Origin: an uncultured Saprospiraceae bacterium
GTDB lineage: Bacteria > Bacteroidota > Bacteroidia > Chitinophagales > Saprospiraceae
Length of the DNA stretch: 6,815 nucleotides
Assembly: GCA_938002705.1 (NCBI GenBank)
Contig: CALLAG010000136.1
Location: 1-6,815, forward strand
Reading direction: 5' to 3'
The position numbers and the translations under genes were made by a program. The stretch's first letter is position 1, and each line of letters opens with the position of its first letter. Below, one piece after another: positions 1-5,032 of this stretch. The notes under the pieces are model-generated. The model worked only from the letters and a program-made list of their open reading frames with translations, searched no databases and had not been told where the DNA came from.

Positions 1-41
1 GATATTTATTTTAATAAAATTAGCATTATAATTTTATGTTG

Positions 42-89
42 TTCGTGTTATGATCCGCGTATGGCGGATACCAACTGCTCCACCCCGCG
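42..89 (-). pseudogene. tRNA-fMet-like 5' half (second copy)
   Basis: This is the same structure as the copy at 130-177, one unit further downstream on the minus strand. It differs only at acceptor-like position 7, which is G here (CGCGGGG) and A in the other copy. As I recall, both forms occur among bacterial initiator tRNAs. The CAT triplet is the complement of 50-52, and the internal hairpin is 53-58 paired with 64-69. The 3' half of a tRNA is again absent between this copy and the window edge. Confidence 0.55.
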
Positions 90-101
90 ATATTTATTTT
101 A

Positions 102-125
102 ATAAAATTAGCATTATAATTTTAT
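102..125. repeat. AT-rich 9-bp inverted repeat in each array unit
   Basis: ATAAAATTA at 102-110 pairs perfectly with TAATTTTAT at 117-125 around a 6-nt loop. The identical structure in the other unit lies at 14-22 and 29-37. On the minus strand it falls about 5 nt after the tRNA-like segment ends, where a processing or 3'-end hairpin might sit. The stem is made only of A:T pairs and no clean T-run follows, so it is a poor intrinsic terminator. It may simply reflect base composition. Confidence 0.55.
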
Positions 126-129
126 GTTG

Positions 130-177
130 TTCGTGTTATGATCCGCGTATGGCGGATACCAACTGCTCCATCCCGCG
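130..177 (-). pseudogene. tRNA-fMet-like 5' half (copy nearest the array end)
   Basis: On the minus strand this copy opens with CGCGGGATGGAGCAG followed by TTGGTA. This is how I remember bacterial initiator tRNAs beginning: acceptor strand with C at position 1, TG, the 5' D-stem GAGC, then a D loop ending GGTA. The 3' D-stem GCTC does not follow. Instead there is a perfect hairpin, ATCCGC/GCGGAT (141-146 with 152-157, 5-nt loop). Next comes TCATAAC, which matches the fMet anticodon loop with CAT (complement of 138-140), then CGAA (complement of 130-133). No T-arm sequence (GGTTCGA type) and no 3' acceptor strand pairing with CGCGGGA are present before the next unit. It is therefore not a functional tRNA as read. 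The likeness is recognised from memory, not by a search. It could be a decayed gene or a distinct tRNA-like RNA. Confidence 0.6.
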
Positions 178-231
178 ATATTTAATTTTTATCCGGATGT
201 GTGATTAGTTGTCCTTTCTTCTAAGGGATTG

Positions 232-239
232 CAAATATA
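232..239 (-). promoter_or_regulatory. TAnnTTTG -7 promoter motif upstream of the tRNA-like array
   Basis: The minus strand reads TATATTTG, a perfect match to the Bacteroidota -7 element TAnnTTTG. A start a few bases downstream would give a leader of about 50 nt before the first tRNA-like segment at 177. No clear TTG -33 element is seen at the usual spacing. All four exact matches to this motif that I noticed on this strand are intergenic, which supports the call but does not prove it. Confidence 0.4.
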
Positions 240-400
240 GAACAATTAGAGGATTAGTTAAATAGATTCAGGAAATCATCTTGTCTAATTTTTAAAATAA
301 TATATAAAAATATTATTCCTTGATAGGGTTGTTTCGTGCAGAAATATTTAAGTAGGTCTTTGTTTATGTGATATAAAGGGGAGATGAAGCCTATTATCTA

Positions 401-408
401 CAAATATA
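401..408 (-). promoter_or_regulatory. TAnnTTTG -7 promoter motif, target unknown
   Basis: The minus strand reads TATATTTG, again an exact match to the Bacteroidota -7 consensus. It sits between the terminator at 513-551 and the array, so anything it drives would be in the non-coding spacer or the array itself. No -33 element is evident, and in AT-rich DNA such a motif can occur by chance. Confidence 0.28.
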
Positions 409-512
409 ATTAGCTGTGATATCGAGTGGCTCTGAAAAAATAAATTGGAGAGAGTAGGGGTAAGGCTTGTAATATCTGTCTATATATCAAAGGGTGTTAT
501 TAAAGGTATTTT

Positions 513-551
513 AAAAAAAGCGTTCCACTAAAGGTAGTGAAACGCTTTTTT
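513..551 (-). terminator. Intrinsic terminator after the ABC-F gene
   Basis: The stem GCGTTCCACT (520-529) pairs with AGTGAAACGC (536-545) with one C/A mismatch and a 6-nt loop. It is flanked by seven A's (513-519) and six T's (546-551), which extend the helix and provide a U-run in either direction. It lies 23 bases downstream of the ABC-F stop codon, where a minus-strand terminator is expected. The symmetric A and T flanks make it look bidirectional, but no plus-strand gene ends here. Confidence 0.88.
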
Positions 552-574
552 CGTTTATATATGTCCTCTCTTTC

Positions 575-2209
575 TTAAGCGCCGATCATATGGCCGGCGT
601 ACATTTCTTTTCTTTGTTGCTTGATCGCAGGATCAGCCAAGTATTCATCTATAGTTTTAAGTTTATCTATGATACCTGTTGGTGTTATCTCTATTATTCT
701 GTTAGCGACTGTCTGCATGAAGTGATGATCATGAGTCGTAAATAGAACTGTACCTGCATAGTTAATCAGTGAGTTGTTAAAAGCCGTTATGCTTTCAAGA
801 TCAAGGTGACTTGTAGGTTCGTCTATCATAAGAAGGTTAGCTGATTTCATCATCATACGTGAGACCATACATCTGACCTTCTCACCTCCCGACAGTACAT
901 TAGACATCTTATGGACTTCCTCGCCTCCAAATAGCATTTTTCCTAAGAAACCTCTTATGTATTGCTCGTCTTTATTTTCAGAATATTGTCTGAGCCAGTC
1001 TACCAGACTCATAGGCTCATCGGAGAAATATTTATCGTTTTCTACTGGTAAGAATGCAGTGGTTATTGTTTGACCAAATTCGAATTCTCCAGTAGTAGGT
1101 TTAATTTCATTATTTAATATCTGGTAGAATGCTGATGTCGCTAAGGAGTTTTTAGAGATGACAGCTACTTTATCACCTTTGTTAAGAGAGAAGTTTACAT
1201 CGTTGAATAATACTTTGTCATGCGAGGAGTAACCTAAGTCTGATACTTTTAGTATTTGATCTCCCGCTTCTCTTCCTTGTTCGAAGATAATCCCAGGATA
1301 CTTTCTTGACGAAGGCTTAATATCTTCTAATGAGAGCTTCTCAAGCATCTTCCTTCTTGATGTTGCTTGTCTTGACTTAGAGGCATTGGCGCTAAATCTG
1401 GATATGAAGGCTTGCATTTCTTGACGCTTATCTTCAGTTTTCTTATTAGCTGCTAATTTTTGTCTAAGGGCTAATTGTGATGATTCGTACCAGAATGTAT
1501 AGTTACCAGTAAAGGTGTTAATCTTGGCAAAATCAATATCGACAATGTGAGTACATACAGTGTCTAAGAAGTGTCTATCGTGAGATACAACGATTACTGT
1601 ATTCTGGAAGTTAAGTAGAAAATCTTCTAACCATGTCACTGTCTCTATATCCAGGTCATTGGTAGGCTCATCGAGGATAAGTACGTCAGGATTACCGAAT
1701 AGTGCTTGGGCGAGAAGTACCCTTACTTTCTGGTTACCGTTTAGATCTTTCATCAACTTAACATGCTCTGACTCTGCGATGCCTATACCGCTCAGCAGAC
1801 TTGCTGCATTAGGCTCAGCATTCCAGCCGTCCATCTCAGCAAATTTTTCTTCTAACTCAGAGGCCTTTATTCCATCCTCATCTGAGAAGTCAGGCTTAGC
1901 ATAGATGGCATCTTTCTCTTGCATGATGCTCCACATATCAGTGTGTCCCATGAGGACGACGTCTAATACTTTTACTTCATCAAACTCAAAGTGATCTTGC
2001 TTAAGGACGGCCATTCGTTTGCCTGGCTCAAGTGTGACGGTACCTTTATTCGCATCTTTGTCACCTGCAAGGATCTTCATGAAGGTAGACTTTCCTGCGC
2101 CGTTGGCACCTATGACGCCATAGCAGTTACCTGCCCCAAAAAATACATTGGCATCATCAAATAATATTCTCTTTCCGAATTGTAGACTTAGATCTTGTAC
2201 TGTTATCAC
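575..2209 (-). CDS. ybiT: ABC-F family ATPase, YbiT/YkpA type, ribosome-associated
   Basis: This 544-residue protein has two ABC nucleotide-binding domains and no membrane segments. ABC-F proteins bind the ribosomal E site and adjust the peptidyl-tRNA or P site during translation. Domain 1 shows Walker A GANGAGKST (34-42), Q-loop Q71, a divergent signature LNGNQ (156-160), Walker B with DEPTNDLD (180-187) and H-loop H210. The interdomain linker (about 240-315) contains RFSANASKSRQATSRR, typical of YbiT. Domain 2 has LSGGE (439-443), DEPTSHLD (463-470) and H493. Its Walker A is degenerate: VISKNSLATSA (350-360), with Thr358 where the lysine should be. Length and motifs match YbiT and YkpA (about 530-540 aa). 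The start is GTG: an in-frame TAA lies two codons upstream and no ATG is nearby, and the N-terminus MITVQDLSLQFG fits the family. It is probably transcribed alone, from the motif at 2226-2233 to the terminator at 513-551. Confidence 0.95.
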   Translation of the reverse strand: MITVQDLSLQFGKRILFDDANVFFGAGNCYGVIGANGAGKSTFMKILAGDKDANKGTVTLEPGKRMAVLKQDHFEFDEVKVLDVVLMGHTDMWSIMQEKDAIYAKPDFSDEDGIKASELEEKFAEMDGWNAEPNAASLLSGIGIAESEHVKLMKDLNGNQKVRVLLAQALFGNPDVLILDEPTNDLDIETVTWLEDFLLNFQNTVIVVSHDRHFLDTVCTHIVDIDFAKINTFTGNYTFWYESSQLALRQKLAANKKTEDKRQEMQAFISRFSANASKSRQATSRRKMLEKLSLEDIKPSSRKYPGIIFEQGREAGDQILKVSDLGYSSHDKVLFNDVNFSLNKGDKVAVISKNSLATSAFYQILNNEIKPTTGEFEFGQTITTAFLPVENDKYFSDEPMSLVDWLRQYSENKDEQYIRGFLGKMLFGGEEVHKMSNVLSGGEKVRCMVSRMMMKSANLLMIDEPTSHLDLESITAFNNSLINYAGTVLFTTHDHHFMQTVANRIIEITPTGIIDKLKTIDEYLADPAIKQQRKEMYAGHMIGA

Positions 2210-2225
2210 CGATTAAAATTTGGCG

Positions 2226-2233
2226 CAAATGTA
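2226..2233 (-). promoter_or_regulatory. TAnnTTTG -7 promoter motif for the ABC-F gene
   Basis: The minus strand reads TACATTTG, matching the Bacteroidota -7 consensus exactly. It ends 16 bases before the GTG start, so the transcript leader would be only about 10 nt, with no room for a Shine-Dalgarno sequence. It lies in the 75-bp gap downstream of the thioredoxin-fold gene and suggests that the ABC-F gene is not simply its operon partner. No -33 TTG is recognisable. Confidence 0.5.
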
Positions 2234-2284
2234 CGAGAACTATATTCTAAAACCTAAAATATCAGATGGCTCTGTACTAAGGCT

Positions 2285-3472
2285 TTATCTTTCGATTTTG
2301 TCTTTTATAAATTCTAATGTGGGTTCATATTTCTGACCTATGATGGAGGCGATTTCTTGGGCCATTGATATGGCTTCTTGGCTCTTAGCGTCGTCACCAT
2401 TTTTATAATATAAAAGTGAGAGTAAGTCATATCTCCAGTATGAGGTTCCCTCCTGTATACTTGATTCTAAGGACTCAGCTAATTCTTCGAAGTCAGTAGA
2501 CCTACGTCGTCGCTTATCTATCAGCAGTCGTATGACAGAAGAGTAGAGGACATTATCATTACTGGTTTCTGGATAGTTAGTGAGGAGGTTAACTGAATTA
2601 TTGACCGATGGTCCTCGACCCCATAGGCAGTATTTTATTTTTATAAAATCTTCCATCTTATCCAGATCACTGATCTTATATTTTCTAAACCATCTTTTTA
2701 GTGGCTTGAAGTTGTATACAGGTCTCCCTCTGGCATCTGATTTGAGTGAATTAAGAAATACTTTAAATGCTATATTTTCTTTGATTCTTAGGCTATCATA
2801 TAGTAAGAAAAAGACCTTGTTATTGCGAGAGACATATTTCATGTACTTCTTATCAAGTGTCACATACTCTTGTAGTAGTTGCATGTGCTGTGGCTCATCC
2901 CACTGATCTTCATTTCTATCCAGGTATTTTTTGACCAAGTTCTTGACAGAATAATCGTCTCTGTAATAGGATATGGAATCTAATGTCTGCAATACAGTGG
3001 ATCTATCAAGAGTCAAGACTAAGGAGTCCAAATTTTCGACTAAGTATCGACTTTTTGATTTTGTTTTTGAGAGTGTCTTTAGGAGTTCTTTTTTGTTTTT
3101 GTAATGTAATTCTCTGAAGAGAATATTGCCGTCTGTATCAAAGAATACGTAAGCAGGAAATATATTGATGTCGTACTCTTTGGCAAAACTGGACTTCCTA
3201 CTTGCATCGATAGATACAGGTATGTAATCGGCTTCTATTTCATGTACAATAGTACTATCCATGAATGTCGTCTCGAACATTTTTTGACTTGCAATGGACC
3301 AATCGGTATAGACAAATACAAATATTGGTTTGTTCTCTAATCGGGCTGTACGTTTAGCTTTAGTAAATGATCGAGAGAAGTTTACACCATTATTCTGTGC
3401 AACAATGGCGTTACATAATAGGCATAGGACGATGCATAATATTGGGCAAAATCTATGTGACTTGGTATTCAA
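2285..3472 (-). CDS. Exported thioredoxin-fold protein lacking the CxxC motif
   Basis: This 395-residue protein begins with a signal peptide (basic n-region to about residue 7, hydrophobic core 10-24, likely cleavage IVA/QN near 25), so it is probably periplasmic. Residues about 30-140 form a thioredoxin-like domain: the beta strand KPIFVFVYTDW (48-58), the active-site region, then the strand YIPVSID and the cis-proline loop INIFPAYVFFDTDG (P106). At the active site, where relatives have WCxxC, this protein reads W58-S-I-A-S62. Both cysteines are serine, so disulfide exchange is not expected. Residues about 150-395 are mainly helical and charged. The last part, from about 346 (SYWRYDLLSLLYYKNGD), resembles a tetratricopeptide helix pair, suggesting a binding or scaffold role. 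The start is TTG at 3472: an in-frame TAA lies three codons upstream, and the next Met (65) would remove the signal peptide. The partner is unknown and no gene name is justified. Confidence 0.85.
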   Translation of the reverse strand: MNTKSHRFCPILCIVLCLLCNAIVAQNNGVNFSRSFTKAKRTARLENKPIFVFVYTDWSIASQKMFETTFMDSTIVHEIEADYIPVSIDASRKSSFAKEYDINIFPAYVFFDTDGNILFRELHYKNKKELLKTLSKTKSKSRYLVENLDSLVLTLDRSTVLQTLDSISYYRDDYSVKNLVKKYLDRNEDQWDEPQHMQLLQEYVTLDKKYMKYVSRNNKVFFLLYDSLRIKENIAFKVFLNSLKSDARGRPVYNFKPLKRWFRKYKISDLDKMEDFIKIKYCLWGRGPSVNNSVNLLTNYPETSNDNVLYSSVIRLLIDKRRRRSTDFEELAESLESSIQEGTSYWRYDLLSLLYYKNGDDAKSQEAISMAQEIASIIGQKYEPTLEFIKDKIER

Positions 3473-3491
3473 AATGGCTTACTTGGTATTC
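3460..3491. repeat. 11-bp direct repeat across the start of the thioredoxin-fold gene
   Basis: ACTTGGTATTC occurs at 3460-3470 and again at 3481-3491, a spacing of 21 bp, which is seven codons. On the minus strand the downstream copy encodes residues 2-5 of the protein directly after its TTG start, and the upstream copy lies just before the in-frame TAA. This looks like a small duplication at the 5' end of the gene, or a repeated operator-like site. No function can be assigned. Confidence 0.6.
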
Positions 3492-3665
3492 TAATCTAAC
3501 TCCAATGTAATTAAAAAATATGCCTTATCATACCATTTTATAATAGAAGGTGTTATAATAAATATTAGATGGCAATGCTTTTGGTCTGGGTATTAAAGGA
3601 AATCAACTTAATGAAGAGTCTTGTATATGTTCTACGAGTTACGTAATCCACTATAAATTATGCTG

Positions 3666-3673
3666 CAAATATA
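3666..3673 (-). promoter_or_regulatory. TAnnTTTG -7 promoter motif upstream of the thioredoxin-fold gene
   Basis: The minus strand reads TATATTTG, an exact Bacteroidota -7 match, in the 259-bp gap (3473-3731) between cutA and the thioredoxin-fold gene. It would give that gene its own transcript with a leader of about 190 nt. The rest of the gap is AT-rich, with an 8-bp direct repeat TTATAATA at 3538-3545 and 3553-3560, and no clear terminator for the upstream operon. No -33 element was recognised. Confidence 0.42.
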
Positions 3674-3731
3674 CCCGCCACTAAAGGTCTCTTTTACAGG
3701 TAAACTGAAACATTTTTCAATGTAGAAAGAT

Positions 3732-4049
3732 CTATCCTCCAGAGTACATTAAGAATGAATCCATCCATGTCTTATAGGCATTATTGATGGTATGCTCTTC
3801 GGTCTGGATGTATGGAATTTCGTACGGATGTTCTTTATTGATATATTTAATTACAGATTTGGTATTGTTCCGACTTGTCTTCACATACAGCCCATATTCT
3901 TGTTCTTGACAGAATTCACCTTTCCATATATATTGGCTTGTAAGTGGCACTATGTGGGTACAGGCTATGAGATTCATTTCCAGAAGTTCTTTGCCTATCC
4001 GTAGAGCCGTATCTTCGTTGGGTAGGGTTGTGTAGATGACTGATATCAT
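3732..4049 (-). CDS. cutA: CutA1-type divalent cation tolerance protein
   Basis: This 105-residue protein has the usual CutA1 length. The family forms very stable cytoplasmic trimers with a ferredoxin-like, PII-like fold. It was named for copper tolerance in E. coli, but its actual role remains unsettled. Family landmarks are visible: the N-terminal strand VIYTTLPNEDTA, the LIACTHIVPLTSQYIWKGE segment (27-45) with the conserved Cys30 and Trp42, the strand YGLYVKTS, the hallmark HPYEIP (74-79), and the C-terminal Tyr92/Trp95 pair (YKTW). The ATG overlaps the pfkA stop by four bases (ATGA), so it is translationally coupled as the last gene of the kinase-pfkA-cutA operon. No metal-export or sensor gene is adjacent, so the context suggests housekeeping rather than a metal-resistance cassette. 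Confidence 0.95.
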   Translation of the reverse strand: MISVIYTTLPNEDTALRIGKELLEMNLIACTHIVPLTSQYIWKGEFCQEQEYGLYVKTSRNNTKSVIKYINKEHPYEIPYIQTEEHTINNAYKTWMDSFLMYSGG

Positions 4050-5020
4050 AATGCAAGTATTTGCGCCATTGTAATCATATTTTCATCTGGTAACTTTTTG
4101 TTATTAATCGCTTCCGCAAATGGGGTGTACACGACTTTTTTATCTACGATTCCTATAGCTACATTAGATTGTCCCTCTATTAATGCATTGACAGCATGAT
4201 AGCCTAATCTGCTGGAGAGTATTCTGTCTGCAGCAGTTGGTGATCCACCTCTTTGGAGGTGACCTATGACAGCATTTCTGATATCGATGTCCTCACCTAA
4301 TTTTTCTTTTACAAGCTTTGAGAGCTCTTGGGCACCTCCGGATGTGTTTCCTTCGGCTACTATCACAAGGTTAAAGAGTTTGTTTCGTCTGTTAGACTTC
4401 TCGAGTAGCTCTGTGAATTCCTCTAATGAGTTTTCTTGTTCTGGTAGAAATATGTAAGATGACCCAGACCCTATACCAGTATATAAGGCAATGTATCCAC
4501 TGTGCCTACCCATGACCTCTATAAAGAATAATCGTGAGTGAGAATCTGCAGTGTCTCTGATTTTATCCACGGCCTCTACAGCAGTATTGATAGCTGTGTC
4601 AAAACCGATAGTATAGTCTGTCCCGAATATATCATTATCTATAGTGCCAGGAAGTCCTACGACCTTAATAGGATGTTCTTCTGATAACTTCATGGCACCA
4701 GTGTAAGTACCATCGCCACCTATCACGACAAGCCCATCTATCTCAAATGCTTCCATAAATGCAAAAGCCTCTTTTCTACCTTGCTTGGTTTTGAAATTTT
4801 CGCTTCTTGCTGTCTTGAGTATAGTACCACCTTTATGGATGATATTAGCGACATCAGATTTCGATAGCTGCTTGACATCTCCTTTTATAAGTCCTTCATA
4901 GCCTTTGTTTATTCCGTAGACTTTTATATTGTGGTATATAGCCGTTCTCACTACAGCTCTTATCGCTGCATTCATACCCGGTGCATCTCCTCCTGAACTT
5001 AATACTGCTATACGTTTCAT
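4046..5020 (-). CDS. pfkA: ATP-dependent 6-phosphofructokinase
   Basis: This enzyme phosphorylates fructose-6-phosphate to fructose-1,6-bisphosphate with ATP, the committed step of glycolysis, in the cytoplasm. The 324-residue length fits the short bacterial tetrameric PfkA (E. coli 320). Visible motifs are the N-terminal ATP loop SSGGDAPGMNAAIRA (8-22), ATARS-like TARS with Arg72, GGDGT (101-105) and PGTIDND (124-130), with the catalytic Asp128. Substrate-binding residues appear in MGRHSG (170-175, Arg172) and HLQRGGSP (254-261). Gly104 in GGDGT marks ATP rather than pyrophosphate as donor. Arg21 and Arg25 in the N-terminal helix are at positions used for allosteric effector binding in E. 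coli. The ATG follows a weak AAGGA, 12 bp after the upstream kinase stop. The stop overlaps cutA. No missing residues or truncation were seen. Confidence 0.97.
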   Translation of the reverse strand: MKRIAVLSSGGDAPGMNAAIRAVVRTAIYHNIKVYGINKGYEGLIKGDVKQLSKSDVANIIHKGGTILKTARSENFKTKQGRKEAFAFMEAFEIDGLVVIGGDGTYTGAMKLSEEHPIKVVGLPGTIDNDIFGTDYTIGFDTAINTAVEAVDKIRDTADSHSRLFFIEVMGRHSGYIALYTGIGSGSSYIFLPEQENSLEEFTELLEKSNRRNKLFNLVIVAEGNTSGGAQELSKLVKEKLGEDIDIRNAVIGHLQRGGSPTAADRILSSRLGYHAVNALIEGQSNVAIGIVDKKVVYTPFAEAINNKKLPDENMITMAQILAL

Positions 5021-5032
5021 TATCCTTTTTAA

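Larger units (their letters stand above)
1..184 (-). repeat. Tandem array of 88-bp units carrying a tRNA-fMet-like 5' half
   Basis: Two full 88-bp units lie head to tail at 1-88 and 89-176. They are identical except for one base (C at 83, T at 171). A third copy begins at 177 and matches for only 8 bases (to 184) before diverging, so this is the right-hand end of the array; the left end is cut by the window edge. Each unit has two parts. One is an AT-rich stretch containing a perfect 9-bp inverted repeat. The other is a GC-richer stretch that, on the minus strand, resembles the first part of an initiator tRNA and contains a perfect 6-bp inverted repeat. The near-identity points to recent duplication or ongoing homogenisation. 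A CRISPR array is excluded because the whole unit is repeated without variable spacers. No open reading frame of note crosses the array. Confidence 0.93.
185..512. other. Gene-free AT-rich spacer
   Basis: No convincing coding region or known RNA family is seen in these 328 bases. The stretch contains two TAnnTTTG motifs on the minus strand (232-239 and 401-408). It also has an A:T-only inverted repeat, AATAATAT at 296-303 pairing with ATATTATT at 310-317 around a 6-nt loop. It separates the ABC-F gene's terminator from the tRNA-like array. It may hold the promoter of the array or an unannotated small RNA. Confidence 0.6.

Noticed and set aside
42..177. Functional tRNA-fMet genes
   Set aside because: The 5' half looks right, but there is no 3' D-stem, no T arm and no 3' acceptor strand in either unit.
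1..184. CRISPR array
   Set aside because: The whole 88-bp unit repeats, including its AT-rich part. There are no variable spacers and no cas genes.
1659..1904. Plus-strand open frame inside the ABC-F gene
   Set aside because: It is antisense to the conserved first nucleotide-binding domain and its translation has no recognisable domain.
2580..2906. Plus-strand open frame inside the thioredoxin-fold gene
   Set aside because: It lies wholly antisense to an intact 395-codon gene and shows no family features.
3411..3415. Lipobox cysteine (Cys20) in the thioredoxin-fold protein
   Set aside because: The residue before the cysteine is Leu, not Gly, Ala or Ser, and a normal signal-peptidase I site (IVA/QN) follows.
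3710..3723. Terminator for the kinase-pfkA-cutA operon
   Set aside because: The inverted repeat ACATT/AATGT is only 5 bp, with no proper T-run on the minus strand.
3792..4004. Plus-strand open frame inside cutA
   Set aside because: It is antisense to cutA, whose conserved motifs explain the sequence.
4266..4457. Plus-strand open frame inside pfkA
   Set aside because: It is antisense to conserved pfkA sequence and is only 63 codons long.
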